The notes under the pieces are model-generated. The model was not told the origin of the DNA. It saw nothing but the letters and a program-made list of their open reading frames with translations, and ran no database searches. A stretch of DNA of 64,000 bases from Lophium mytilinum. Its lineage: Eukaryota; Ascomycota; Dothideomycetes; Mytilinidiales; Mytilinidiaceae. Each line of letters opens with the position of its first letter. The stretch's first letter is position 1. The DNA lies in assembly GCA_010093605.1 (NCBI GenBank), contig MU004192.1, positions 199,774 to 263,773 of the forward strand, written 5' to 3'. Of the stretch, positions 1-13,399 are shown piece after piece. Made by a program: the position numbers and the translations under genes.

Positions 1-2948
1 TAAGTAGTATCTATAAATTTATTAGTTACTCTAGTATTACTATAAAGGTATTCTTTAATTATATCTAGTAGTTATTCTTTATAGAAACGCTAGACTTTAG
101 CTAGAACTAGAAAGCTATAGAGGGTCTTTTTATTAGTTTAACCTACTTAAATATTATTACTAAGAGAGGCAGCTAAAATAACTAACCTTCTTAACTATAA
201 CTATATAGATTCTTTATTTTTATAGTATTAGACTACTTAAGTAATAATACACCCTAGATCGCGACTATAATCTAGAACTAAGTATTTTCTAAATAGAAAT
301 AGCTCTAGTTTTAGGGTTAGCTATAGCCTATAAATAGTCCTCCTGCGCCTCTAAATAAGATAGAAGTATTAATACCTACTTTAGTAGAAGCTAGAGTAAA
401 TATAGTAGGCGTATAGTTAGATAAAGTATATATAGATAGAGGCGTGTATATAAATAGAGTATATATAGATAGAGCTAGAGTTATAATATTATTAGAATAT
501 ATACTAATACTATATAGGGCGAGTATAGAGCGCTCTATAGAATACTACTAGTTAGTAGAAGTATAGCCTATAAGTTAGTAGTAGAAGTAATAGTTCTTAC
601 TTATAAGCTAATACTTTTAATTATCTATAAGGCGGCCTAGGGCAGGGCGCTACTAATTAGTAGAGATATTAATAGAAAAGTTTATAGCTTTATATATCTA
701 TAGCATAGATATCTAGTAATTCTAGCTAGGTATATTTATTATATTCTAGCCTTATTTTTAGCTCTAGTTATTCTAGTAGCCTTAATTTTAAGAGACCTAA
801 TTCTAAGTAGCTTAGAATTAACCTATTAGAGTCTAATTAGTAGGGTTCTAATTAGAAGGGTTCTATAGGCGGTTACTATAGTAGCTACTATAGTAGCTAT
901 TATTAGTCTAGAAGTTATTAGGCTATTAGCTATACTATTTAGGCTAGTTATATAGTTAGTATAGCTAGATATAGTTAACTATAGCTTAGTCTAGAAGCTA
1001 GTTATAGTAAGTATTAATAACTTTATATTCTTTCTTATAATATTTCCCTAGAATACCTATAGGCTTAGTAATACTAGGGCGGATTTTTACCTTAAGCGCG
1101 GTAATATTCTAATAGTATTCTTAGTTTAGTAGTTATACTATAAGCGCTTAGTATTTTATATAGAATATATTAAGGTTATTATTACTCTAAATTAGTTAGT
1201 TAAGTTACTAGAAAGTAATAGCTTTAGAGTTATATAGTAGGTTCTTAATATTAAGGCGCTTAATAGCTTTATTAAGAGTATAAAAGGGCTAATAGCCTAT
1301 TATCTATACTATATAGTTGCTAAGAGGTATACTAGTAAAGTATATACTAAGAAAGTAGAGGCGGAAGCCTTTATTATATTAGTAGAGGTAGCTACTATAA
1401 GTAAACTTACTAAGAATCTAGTAACGCTAGGTAATATATTTAGCTTTATTACTATTATACTTAGGGGGGTATAGTATAGTCTTATCTTTATTTTAATTAG
1501 CGCAGGTTCTATAGTTAATATTATATAGAGGTAGTAGAGCGCTATCTAGTTTTATATAAGGTAGCGTATATAGTTAAAAGGCGTAAATTAGATTATAGTT
1601 ATAGGAGTCCTTATTATTATTACTATTACTAGAATTAAAGGGGGGTCTATTACCGCCCCTAGTAGAGTATAGATAGTTCTATTAACTATAGGGGGGCTTA
1701 TTAGGGCGGCGGAGTAGTAAGAGTTCTAGTTAGTAGTAGTTATAGCCGCGTAAATAATTATAGCTAGCTAGTAGAATAAAAGGGCGCTATATAGACTTAG
1801 TACCTTTTTTAGCTATAATATAGGCTATAAGCTTATATTAATAGCTTATAGTAGCGGCAAGCTATATAGTAATCTTAGAGGAAGGGCTATTAGCGCGGGC
1901 TATAGAGCTATAAATAGTAGTATTCTAGAGACTATTAATATAGACTTTAGTAGTAGTAAGAGCTTTCTTAATATTCTTAATATAGGCTTTAAGCTTAGTA
2001 ATATACTTAGCTAAAGCTTTACTATAGGCCTTAAGCTTAGTAATATACTTTACTACTATTATATTAATAGTATCTATTTAGGTAGTAAATACTACTATAT
2101 TAGTAATATATTTATATATAATTTTATCTTTAGCGTTCCTAGTATAGATAGTATTATCTTTATCTTAGATAGTATTATCGCGGTTATTATAGAGGTTAGA
2201 AAGGTTAGACTAGTATTTAAATTTTATATTAGTAATAGTCTTTTCTAGCTACTTAATATTATCTTTTATAGCCTAGAGGTAGTTATCTTATTACTTAATT
2301 ATATTATAAGCTTACTTATTAAGCTTAGCCTAAGCCTCTATAGAGGCCTTATTACACTTAAGATAGTTATATAGTTAATAGATCTTAGCTTTATATAAAT
2401 AGGTTAATTTAAAGGCTATTACCTTATTTTTAGTAATAAAGTCTATAAAGGCTTTAGTATCTAGAACTTTATATATAATAGAAGCTTTATTAGTATCTTA
2501 CTTATTAATAGTAGAATAATTAATAAGCTTATTTACTTTAAGAATAGAAGTCTTAAAGGCGCTAGGTATCTTAAAGTAGTAGATATAGCTACTAGAGTTA
2601 GGTTAATTAGGGTATTTCTAAAGCTTATTATCTTTAAAAATAGTATCGCCTTTAGTAAGGCCTTTAGTAAGATTATCTTAGGTATTATTATTATAGCTGC
2701 GCGCGCGCTGTAAGTTTCTAGTAATTATCTAGAATTCCTTAGTAGTATTAGTATTCTAGAAGTTCTAAGTTAAGGCCTAGAAGTCTAAGGGTATAAGAAT
2801 AGTATACTATAAGAGAAGATTATATAGCTTTTATATACTAGTTATACTAAGGGGATTAGAGTTATTAGCTAAGCGTACTCTATTTTTAGCTAGATTCTTA
2901 AGAGATTCTTAGTTATAAAGAGAAGATATAAACTTAGTAATATTATAG
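1..2948. repeat. RIP-degraded repeat, left of the gypsy insertion
   Basis: This stretch is AT-rich, has very few CA or TG dinucleotides and is closed by TAG/TAA stops in all frames, so it looks like old repeat DNA altered by RIP. On the minus strand around 1,900-2,500 one frame gives a lysine-rich, coiled-coil-like reading with an internally repeated unit (the word taagcttagtaatatact recurs near 1,990 and 2,030). That would fit a gag-like N-terminus, but I cannot name the element. It joins in principle to 38,203-39,970, because the gypsy element between them duplicated 5 bp of this target. No intact gene is visible. Confidence 0.6.
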
Positions 2949-2953
2949 TAACC
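2949..2953. repeat. Target site duplication, left copy (TAACC)
   Basis: The five bases TAACC directly precede the left LTR. The same five bases directly follow the right LTR at 38,198-38,202. Ty3/gypsy integrases usually make 5-bp duplications, so this pair marks both outer edges of one insertion. Confidence 0.75.
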
Positions 2954-3153
2954 TATTAGGGCTTAAGGTTAGAATATTAGAATTATTAAATTAAATAGTA
3001 TTAATATTAACAAAAGATAAATATAAGAGAGAAAGAGGTTCCTAGAATAGACGTTATAATAACCTAAAGGGCGGAGCAACGTTTACCTGTTCTATAGAGC
3101 CTCTATTATATAACCTCTAGTTATATATTATACGTAATTATATAGCTATAATA
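2954..3153 (-). repeat. 3' LTR of Ty3/gypsy element (200 bp)
   Basis: The 200-bp sequence begins tattagggcttaagg and ends gctataata. It aligns without gaps to 37,998-38,197; I see fewer than 20 differences and all are C/T or G/A transitions, as RIP would produce. The ends read TA...TA, expected from TG...CA after RIP. A purine tract on the minus strand directly abuts it on the internal side, which makes it the 3' LTR of a minus-strand element. Confidence 0.85.
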
Positions 3154-3155
3154 TA

Positions 3156-3167
3156 TCTCCCCCCTCT
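3156..3167 (-). other. Polypurine tract of the gypsy element
   Basis: On the minus strand this reads agaggggggaga, ending two bases before the 3' LTR. A polypurine tract primes plus-strand DNA synthesis in LTR retrotransposons and must lie immediately upstream of the 3' LTR, so it also fixes the element's orientation. Confidence 0.75.
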
Positions 3168-3559
3168 AAAAAAGCCCTCTAATTAAAGCCTTCTTTTTAT
3201 AAGAGAGTTCTTTCTATACTAGAGTATCTATAATTACTTAAATATCTATTAAATAAAGTGCTAGGTTATGCTATAGTTATAATTTAAATAAAGGAAATAA
3301 ATTAATTTATAGAGAATTACTTATCCTTTCTATTTTTATATAGCCTTCTATAGCCTTACTATTTAGTATAGTATTATATAGCTACTTTATTAGTCTATTA
3401 GTATTACTATATATAGTATTACTATGCGCAGTATTACTATACGCAGTATTACTATTTTATTATTTATCTAGACTAGGGCCGGCTATAATAGAGCTATAAG
3501 GAGCTATATAGCTTTTATAGCTACTAGCCTACTACTAGGTACTTATAATAATCTACGCT

Positions 3560-6500
3560 ATTATATTACATTTAATTATTATATACATCTATAGTTAGGC
3601 CTTCTTAATAAATTAATTTAACCGCTAGTCTAGTAATTAAATTATATAGCTTCCGTAGTATTAGTTATATAGAGGTCTATTATAGTAAGAATAGTAGCTA
3701 AGGTTAGTTTCTAGTCTAATAGTAATTAGAATAATAAGTAAGGGCCTAGTTTCTTAGAGTATTAGTAGTAGAAATCTATAATAAGGTGCGGGCAACTATT
3801 AGCGTAGTTATAGTTATTCTATTAGGGCTTATTATTCTATCTAATAAACTTAATCTTATATTATAGTATGCCCCTTTTTCTAGTAGTAGAATTAAGATAT
3901 CTTCTATCTAGATAGCTATCTATAACCTTTTTAGCATTACCTTTCTAATATATAGGTGTTATTTAAATAGGGGGAGGCTTAGAATTATATTATCCTTTTA
4001 TAGAAATAGTGTTAGCTAGATAGAGAAGCTATAGGTAAAATATTAGATAGATATTCTCTATACCTTTTAGTAGGTTAAGCTTGTACGCGTTTCTATTTTT
4101 ATAGCTCTCTAGGATCTTAAAGAGGCCTAGCTTCTTAAAGTTAAGCTTCTTATTTAGTTATATTATTTTAATAAAGCGTCTATCTAGCATAACTTAATTA
4201 CCTAGATAATACATCTAAGCTAGTTATTATCTAGTGTTAGCGTATTTCTTTTACTTAGCCTAGGCCTATTTAATTTCCGTGCGGAGGAACGCGCGTAACC
4301 TATCTAGCTTATTAATAAGTTTATCCGCTAGCTTAGTAAGTTAAACTATTAGTATAGTTGTATCCTATAGTAAATATACAGCTAGTGCGGTGCCTGCGCT
4401 AGGAATATAGCCTTTAGTAGCTATAAAGGGGGCTACTCTAGTAGAGGCATTTCTTAATAAGTTAGCTTTAAATTTAGCTATAGTAAGAAAGTTATACTAG
4501 TTATCTTACTAGTAGTTAATATATACTCTAAGGTACTATTTTAAGCCTATATTAGTAATCTCTATCTATCTATCTATTTTAGGGTAAAAGGTAGTAGAGA
4601 GCTTTAGCTTTATACTAATATACTTATATAGGCGAGACTAGAAGATTAAGATAAATTATATTCCTCTATTAGAAATAATAGACTATAGGTACTCTTTAGT
4701 ATACTATACCTATTTAAGAAAGGCTTATACTACTTTCTTAGTATCTATTATAACTATTAGAATAAACTTGCATATTTTAGAGAGTCTATTAATAATAACT
4801 ATAATATATTAGTAATCTTATCTAAATTATAAGTATATTAGTAGGGGGCCAATAAAATTAACTATAAGATTAGTCTAGTATTACTTAGAAATAGAAAGTA
4901 GTTTAAGAAAGCCTTACTTTATATTGCGTGCATGCTTAATATAATTATATAGCTAGCAGGCCTTAATATAATAGTTAATATTATTAGTTATTTATAGCTA
5001 GAAGTAATATATTAAAACCCGGTTATATATAGACGTAGTTCTACTATAGCTAACTAGGGGAGGTTTATATAGACTTTTAATAATAGCTAATTATAGTTCC
5101 TCTTTAGTAGAAATATATAGGTAGTCCTTCTAAATAAAAATAAGGCTATTATAAATTATATAGTTGTAAAGCTTAAGCTTAACACTATAATTTTTAACTA
5201 TATTAGTAGGTAGGCGGCGTAGCTTAGCTCTAATAGCGTCTTTAATAGCGTTGCTAATAGTATTATTAATAAGGGCTTCTCTTATATAATCTACTATATC
5301 TTACTCTATAGCACTATTAGTAGGGTTACTCTATAACTCCCCCTACCTTAGTAACTTCTATAGTTCTTTATTAAGGTTACTCTAAGACTCCCCCTAATTA
5401 AGTTCTACTTTACTAAAGTTATATAATATTACTAAGAGGGAAACTATATTATAGGTAACACTATTAGTTATAATATAAGCTAGTTTAATAGCGTAATATA
5501 TTTCTAGTTCTAGGTTATAGTCCTTTAAGATTATTTATTATTAGATTTTATAGCGTTTATTATCTTAATCTAGTATATTACCTAGGCGTCTAGTTAGTAG
5601 ATTAGCCTTACTATTATCCTTGCCTGGTTAGTAAGTAATCCGGAAGTTAAACTTAGAGAGAAATTTAGCCTATCTAGCCTATTATTAGTTAAGCTGTTTA
5701 GTCTCTATAAAGTATTATAAGGTGCAGTAATTAGAAAGAACCTTAATTAGATTACTATAACTATAGCTAGTAAGCTTAGTGCACTATTCTTTAAAGGCGT
5801 AAATAATAGCGAGAAGTTCCTTATTATAGATTTAATAGTTAAGCTAGGCGGCGCTTATCTAATAGGATATAAACGCGATAGGGCGGAGAACGCCGTCTTA
5901 TATTTAGAATAGTATAGTAGCTGTAATAGTATTAGATATATTATATTCTACCTATATCTCTAGGTCTAGATTAAAGTGCGCTATCTAAGAAGCGTTAATA
6001 AACGCTTATTTTATTTATTTAAAGAAGAAGTCTTCTAAGCTATCTTTCTACTATAGAAAGGTAAACTACTTATAGACCTCTACTCTAGTAAGTCTTATAA
6101 GTGGCCCTATAATATTAGAATAGGTAATAATAAATTGCTAGTAGAAGTTATAGAAACCTAGAAAGGCTTATATATTATAGAGGTTCTATAGCTATAGCTA
6201 GTTAATAACTATATTAACTTTAGCTAGATCTATCTTAAGGCCGTTAACGCTAATAATAACGCTTAGGTACTTAACTTCCTATTTATAGAACTTACATTTT
6301 ATAATATTAAGGAATAGGCCAGCTTTATAAAGTTATTAGAGGACCTTCTTAACGTGCCTAATATATTCTTTAAGTATTTTACTAAAGATAAGGATATTAT
6401 TAAGGTAGGCTATATAGAAGTTATCTAAATATTCTAAAAGAATATTATTAATAAAGGCTTAGAATGTTGCTAGGGCATTATATAAGCTAAATAGTAGAAT

Positions 6501-7950
6501 AGTAAATTTAAATAGTCTATATCTAGTAAGAAACGCTATATACTTTTTATTGCCTTCCCGCATCTAAATAGTATTAAAGGCGGTAATAATATTAAACTTT
6601 ATATAATATTAGACGTATTTTAATAAGGCTAGAGTATTCTTTATAGCTAGAGGGATATTCCGGGCCTTAATTATAATAGCGTTAAGGCCTTAATAGTTAA
6701 TATAGATGTATAGACCTCTACCTAGTTTATAGATAATAATAACTAGAGCTATATATTAACTATTACTTTTCTAAATATAGCCCTTACTATATATCTTATT
6801 AATAAACGTTTTAATAACTAGTGTCTTGTCTCTTAAGAGCCTGTAGATCTTGCGCGCCGGTACTTTAAATTCTAGCTTAATATTAATATAGTAGTTAATA
6901 TTAGTACCGTCTTTTACTTTATAATAGAGTAGAAGTTTATTTACTTTCTTTAAATTCTATATATTAAGAAAGCTATAGTATTCTATAGGTACTAATACTT
7001 TAAGTTTATTGCGGGTTATTAGCGTACGTTCCATCTTCTTAAAGAATTTCCGTTAGTTATCCTTTAATATTGCGTATAGGCTAATAGCCGCTAGGTTATT
7101 AGTAAAATTAGCTAGACCTAGAATAATATTGCCTAGTTTATACGGGCGTCTATTAGCGCGCGCTTAGGCTTCTATTTTCTTATCTATAAGCGCTAGCTTA
7201 AAATATTTAGGCTATATATAGATAGTATTCTCTTCTAGTAATTACTAGAAGTTATATAAATACTTATTACTAGATATAGTATTAATATTAAGTACTTTAA
7301 AAGTAGTAAGCTAAGCGTTTAGCTTCTACTAGAATAGGCGCTTACTAGTGCAAGTAATAGGGTCTTTAGACTAGATATAAACTAGTTTATAATTAACTAG
7401 ATATTAAGAATAGTAGTAGTCTAAATCTAGCTATATTATTTAGGTACTAAATTTTATATAAGCATTATGTATTACTAGCTAGCCTATACTAAAAATAATA
7501 TTATAGCTCTTTAGGTTATAGATTAGAGCCTAGAACTTATTATAGTGGCCTTTAATCTATATAGTAACTTTAGCTGCCCTATTAATAACTAACGTAGAAC
7601 TATTTAGTAGTTTAATATTACGCGGGGTAGCCTTATAGATATTAAGCTTATAATATTTTATAAAGCTTATAGAAATAAATATAAAACTACTATATCTAGA
7701 GTCTATAAGAATAGTTAATTTAACTATTCTAGTTAAAGTAATAATCTTATAGTTAAAGTCTATTTATTTACTAGAGAGAGGGGTAAGTCTAACGGCGCAT
7801 GCGGAAAGCTTAATAATATTAGGTAGTTTAGAAAGAGGTAGCTTAAGCTCTTAAATACGTGCGAGAACTTAAGCTAGCGTGTCTTCTAACTATCTCTAAT
7901 AATAACTTTTATTAGAGATTAAGTATTTTCTAAGCCGTCTAATTAAATTA
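3560..7950 (-). pseudogene. Gypsy pol remnant: protease, RT, RNase H, integrase
   Basis: Read on the minus strand with stops ignored, the family blocks follow in order. The protease active-site block DSRYSS lies near 7,700. RT has an RALNA-type block near 6,700 and AYLNNILIFSK near 6,390-6,410, where active enzymes have YLDD. RNase H has LNYQIYNKELLAIIYAF-like and ITYQPGKDNSKA-like text at about 5,590-5,890. Integrase runs about 4,350-4,970, with IIDRLSKI and SNRG where SDRG is usual. Stops are nearly all TAG/TAA at former Gln or Trp codons. The frame edges are approximate. Domain order (integrase after RNase H) identifies Ty3/gypsy rather than Ty1/copia. Confidence 0.85.
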
Positions 7951-7959
7951 CCTTATTAT

Positions 7960-10135
7960 TATTATTATCTTAGCCTTAGTTATCCTTATATTTATACTTA
8001 TATTAATACTTCTAATTACTACTATAGTTAAAGGCGTTAAGTTTTATACTATTAATGCTAGCAGTAGTAAGGCGCTTATTACGCTAAGCCTTTAATATAG
8101 TCTTTCTAGCTATAGTGCATTTAGAATTACTAGTATAGTAGTTCTTCTTAAAGTAGCTAAAGTATTATTCTTCTTTACTTAGGCGTAAGCAAATATAAGG
8201 TAGAACGCTTAGTAATAGAATAGTAATAGTTTTCTTAACTATAATATAGTTATTAGTCTTAGTTATAGGTACTTTATATTGGGCGCAGTCTTTACGCCGG
8301 GCGCAGTTAGAATTATAATAGCTATCTTGCGTGTATGCGTTATTTAAGTAGCGTGCTAAGATTTATATAGTAAGAAGCTCTTTATTAGCTTATTTTTTAT
8401 ATTAAATATAATAACAGTTCTTATATAGGATATTATCTTTAACCTAGTACTAGATTAATAAACTAAAGTTAATATATTCCGTAAGATCTATATATAGTGT
8501 TTTCTTAAGGTAATAGTATTAAGTTGTAAGGCTATTATTAATTTTACTATACTTAAGCCTGTTAAGAACAACATTAAGGCGTTATAGAAAGTTAGCTGTC
8601 TTTTTATTATATTACTATTTTATGCCCTTACTATTAAGCTAGTTAAGAAGGCAGTTATAATAAATAGTGTTACTCTTTTAAAATATAGCATCTAGGTTCT
8701 AGATAAGTTTCTTAAGTAATTAATATAGGTTAGTAGATATAAGAAGACTATAGTCTTCTATAACCTTATATATACGCCCCTTATAGTAGCTAATAGTAAG
8801 CTATATTTAGGTTATAGCTATAGAGTAAGTCTACTAGTCTACTTAGACTAAGTAAATTAGGTAGTTTTTCTAGGCTATATATACTAAAGCTTCTAATTTA
8901 AAGTCCTATAGATATATATATTTAGGGCAAGGGCCTTATTATTTAAATTAAGAATAGACGGGCCTATATACTTATAGCTAGGTAAAGCCTTCTAGTTAGC
9001 TTAAATCTAGGTTACCCCCTTCTCCTCTAGCTATTATAAAGTATTAACCTGGAACGCGGTTATATTAAAAGTTATCTAGGTTAAGGGTATATAGACCTAC
9101 TAGTAGTAGAAAGAAGGTATTATTAGTAGAATTATAATTAGGGTATTTATCTATATATAAATTATTAGGTTATCCTGCTAATACTAATATATTCTATTAG
9201 ACTTAAGCTTTAAAATAGGTAATTCGCGTTAAGGCCTATTAGTATTTAGCTTCTAGGTTATTAAGCTAAAGGGTTTAGGCCTAAAAGTTGGCGTACTTTT
9301 TATTATATAGGCGGCGTACGCAAGCTAACTCTATTTATTTAGACTTAAGTTTATAGTTAAGGGTGCAGACTTAGGTCTAAAGTTTAGTAAGTTTACTATT
9401 AGTAAGTAAATACTTCTTATTTAGCTCTTTAATAGTAGTGTTGGCAGCGTCTTATTCTTATATAGTAATATTTATTTTATACTTATAATTATTACTATCT
9501 TAGTAAGCTATTATAATGCGGTTCTACTACTATTCTAGTATAAGTTAAATGTCTTTAATAAGATTCTATAGAACTTATAGTTTATATTACTAGTAAACGC
9601 CTTCTCTATAGCGCATCTTAAAGATAGAGCTATTTATATACTAGGTAATTATAAGATATAATTATTAATAATCCTCTACGCGTATTATAGTCTAGTGTCT
9701 ATTACTCTATTCTATGCCCGCTACTTACTAGGCTAGGTTAGAAGTATCTAATCTAGTAATAGATTTAACGCGGGTAGATTAGTATTATAATAGAGATATA
9801 TTAGGTAAGGGGATACTATAAATAGATAGTATTCTTAGATACTTAGAGTTACAGGACTAATATACTTTAGAAATAGTATTATAGTACGCTATAGCTTTAG
9901 AAGTATTAATAGTAACACCTTAATATACTATCTTAAGCTTATTTACTTTATTATCTTTATTATTACTAAACTAATATTTCTCCTCTTAATAGTCTTATTT
10001 ATTGGCTAAGTTAAAGTTAGAGGAGAAGCTATTATTATAGGTAGTAGTTATATTATTAAGGCCGGTAGTTATATTATTAAGTCTATTAGATAAATTAAAG
10101 TTGCCTAATATATAGCTACTAACGCGGGAGAGCAT
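7960..10135 (-). pseudogene. Gypsy gag remnant with zinc knuckle
   Basis: An ATG on the minus strand at 10,135 opens a frame beginning MLSRVSSYILGNFNLSNR that continues, with RIP stops, past a coiled-coil-like stretch at about 9,200-9,700. A zinc-knuckle region follows at about 8,105-8,185. There the cysteines of the expected CCHC motif mostly read Tyr (TGC/TGT to TAC/TAT), so nucleic-acid binding would be lost. Gag forms the virus-like particle of the retrotransposon. The start codon abuts, and may overlap, the left edge of the large inserted element. Confidence 0.7.
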
Positions 10136-10194
10136 TAGGAATTTCTAAATTAAGAAACGCGCGGAGAATACTAGTTACTTACGTGACCTTCTAG

Positions 10195-10300
10195 AAGACT
10201 ACGCATTTTGCCGCTCCGCGGGCTTTACGCTACTCTATAAAAGTTTGCCTACTTCTTGCGCAAAATTTGCGCGCAGGCTGCGCAGACAATTTTTAATTAT
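10195..10300. repeat. Left subterminal repeat region of the inserted element
   Basis: Several TGCG/CGCA words cluster here (actacgca, tttacgct, cttgcgcaaaatttgcgc, ggctgcgcagac). The block resembles the reverse complement of the right end near 36,620-36,680, for example gcgcaaa(a)tt followed by ctgcg(c/t)a(g/a)ac. A TATA-like word, tataaaag, sits at 10,236-10,243. Subterminal repeats are transposase-binding sites in CACTA-type transposons. Confidence 0.4.
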
Positions 10301-10849
10301 AGATAATCTAGCATTATGGGCAATTATTACAGTCAATAACTACTTTATAGTCCTTATAAATGTAGCTATCCACCTCCTCTATCTAACCTTCTAAAACTGC
10401 CTAATCCGCCTGGGTTGCAGATAGATAGATAACAACGTAGATGGGGCCTTATACACTAAATACATAATTATCGCGTGCAGTAGAAAATTTAAAGTTGCAC
10501 TAGTATATCTAGTTGTCCCTTCTTACTACCTCCGCTAGGGCTTTATAGTCTACGGCAACTTTGCATGTATTATAGACTTTACGCGTTGCGTAGATAGTAA
10601 TGCCTGTATATATTTCTAAGGATTGCGTAACTATTACTAACCTTAATAATTTTAATATCCTAGTAGACTATTAGAGCTAGCAACGCGTGCGCTAGACGTC
10701 CGGGCTAGGGAATAGCACGCGACATGCATGTTGCGCGTTAGATAGTAGACTATATAGTAATTTAGGACGCATCTAATTACGGTATATATATTGCAAAATA
10801 GAAAGATAACGCTAAGCATAAGATAGAGCCTACTTACACCCTATTTACT

Positions 10850-13060
10850 AATTCCATGCTACTATTCCTTATCCCTAATACTCTTAAGCAACTCAACAAC
10901 TAGCCGCAGGCTTTCTTCTCTAGAATCCTGTGCCTTAACGCAGGCAGCTATAAACTTTTAATATTAGTCCTTATTAGATACAATTATAGTATTATTTTTA
11001 TACCAGCCGCATTTATCTTTCTTTATATAGAACTGCTGCCTAAATTACGCAAATAAGAGATTAAGAGGGCACCGCTTCTAGCAGTCCTTTATTTTAATAC
11101 TCTCCTTGGCCTCCCTATAAATTAGAGCTAAGCGGTATAAGTTATTATCAGTAAGGGGCTCTATATTATTAATCTTGTTATTCTATAGTTAATATAATTA
11201 GTATATTATGCTTTAGCTCTCTACCTTATGCAATTACCTACACTGTCCACAATATCTAATAAAGTGTCCCTAAGGGGGGGGCTAGATAGAATTAAACGCG
11301 GTAAGGACGAGTACCTAGAGTTAAATAGTTGTACTTCACTCTTAATGCGCTTTATTAGCGCACGTGTCTTCTCGCGTCAGTTAATAAGGTTCCGCTGCCG
11401 ATCCCGCTCCTTTGCTTCCATTCTCGCCACCCTCGCGGTAAAGGCCTATTATTGTTCCAGTGTCATATCTTTAGTTAAATTTAATGCGTTGTGGCGGTTA
11501 GAGTCATTATATATATCCTTGTTGTCGTCTTCTTTATAGTTTATATGCCAACCTACCCGTTTTATAATAAATTCTTGCCAGTAGGATAATAGTTAGTGCT
11601 TGCGGCGTAAGCTAAGTGCCCGCCATTAGGCGAGACATTTATTATAATTTACTACCCTAGCTTATAGTTAGCATAGTCTTGTATAAGGGGGGCGGTAGTT
11701 AATACTAGTAGCGGCGACCCCGTAAATTAGGTTTATGCGCTTCTGGCCCGAGGTATATTCGCTAATGGCGTGGTAGAGGCAAGTACACACATATGTAATA
11801 GTATCGCCTAAGAGGGGGTTAAAAAACTCTTTTAAGTATCTTTATATCCCTAAGGCGTTTATAGACCGTCCTGTAAAGAGTAGGTCTGTAACTACTACCT
11901 AGATGGCCTTAGCTATAAAGATTACTGGTGGCCCCTATAATCTATTAGAATGCTGTCTAACGCTAGGTTAGTAACTAACCTTAGCTTAGTCTTTATCTGC
12001 CCTGAAGAGATAGTTCCAATCCTTTATTAGCGTTAACGCGGTGCCGGCAATATCTAGAGTTATAGAACCGAAACTATAGTATTCTCGCACAATATTATAA
12101 GCAACCTTTATTGCAGTATTACAGAAATAACTAAAAGCGTTATAAATCTAGGTTATATATTATAATTAGCCATTATATAAGGTTATAGGAGTGGGGAGAG
12201 AGTAACGCACCTTCCGCGCGCAAAAAGGGTCTAGAGTAGTAGGGACGTTAGCTTAAGCATAGAATAGTTAGTCTTTATAGACGTCTGCCTATATTTATAT
12301 TAGCACTTGCTAAAATATATCTAGCCTAACACTCTTAGTCTAGGCTATAAGGTTGTTGCCGTATTCTCTAATTACGTTGGTGCCTAACACTATGCTTCTA
12401 AGTATCTAGTATCTTATTTATTCTTCTACTGCCGTGTATTTTACCTCTATAGTTAGTGCTTTAGCATGCCTATCTACGCCATCCCATATCTAAATTATTT
12501 TACTGCGTTATTTTATGCTAAGGAAGCTAATGCGGTTATAGACGGGTGTGCCTCTACCCGTGCCTAAGAAGCGGCTAGTAGAAGAGAAGGATGGTAGACC
12601 GCTTAACGCAAAGGTATTAGACCCAGTTATTTAGTTAACGGCCCTGCGGGCTTCTATCCTAGCCGCTATCTTATCTTGGACCACGGCGGCACCCTAATAG
12701 GTATTTATTAGTATACACTGCTTAGTAGAGTGGCCGTAATATATATATAAGCTAATCTTACGCTTAAAGTCTATTTACACGCAGAAGTTAGTATTACTAG
12801 ATTAGGAGATAGGCGCGTGCCTGTCCTCGTCCTCTATACCGCGTTTTCTCTTTCCGGCAAGAGATAAGGTGCGGCTAGACGGCCGAGATAATATGGCATT
12901 ACTATCTTAGAATGTCCTAGTAGTGCATCCTCTTTTACTTATTAAGTTCTATATATTTGTTATTAGTCGGCAGGCGTTAGAGTTAAGGAAGCTAGGCGCG
13001 TTACCGTGTCGATTAGTTTTAAGGCAGCGCGTTTTTACTTCTTCGCCATCTATAGTTATA
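10850..13060 (-). pseudogene. Unknown protein remnant A of the inserted element
   Basis: A long minus-strand reading of about 700 codons is coherent once TAG/TAA stops are ignored. It starts near a Cys-containing segment (RCLKTNRHGNAPSF at about 13,000). It then has a basic stretch (AGKRKRGIEDEDRHAP at about 12,830) and a helical arginine/lysine-rich part (ARMEAKERDRQRN at about 11,410). It ends after a Cys-rich KKDKCGWYKNN segment near 10,990. No original ATG is certain. I do not recognise the family. It lies downstream of remnant B in the same orientation and would belong to the leftward gene set. Confidence 0.45.
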
Positions 13061-13399
13061 CGCGTTAGCTGTATATATATTAACGTATACTATAGATAGG
13101 GTATATAGTATAGCACATTTAAGTTATATAGTAAGTCCCTATTTAGGGCAGAGAGAGATAGTCCTATATTACCTTTTACTATGTTTAAGTAGGTAACATT
13201 AAGCCTTACTAAACAATAGATAGGGGGCGTGTGGTAAAAGAACGTTCTATTTCTTAAGGCAGAGTGCGAGAATAATAACCATAAAGGGAAGTAAAGCAGA
13301 TTATAATTAAGCAGCGTAGAGAGAAGGGAATAAAGGGGGAGCAAGTTGCGCGTTTATTATAACAGGATGTAATAGAGCTAGCCGGATGCGGTCCACATG

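Noticed and set aside
11228-11539. Plus-strand open frame of 103 codons
   Set aside because: It is the antisense shadow of unknown remnant A, whose minus-strand reading is coherent over a far longer span.
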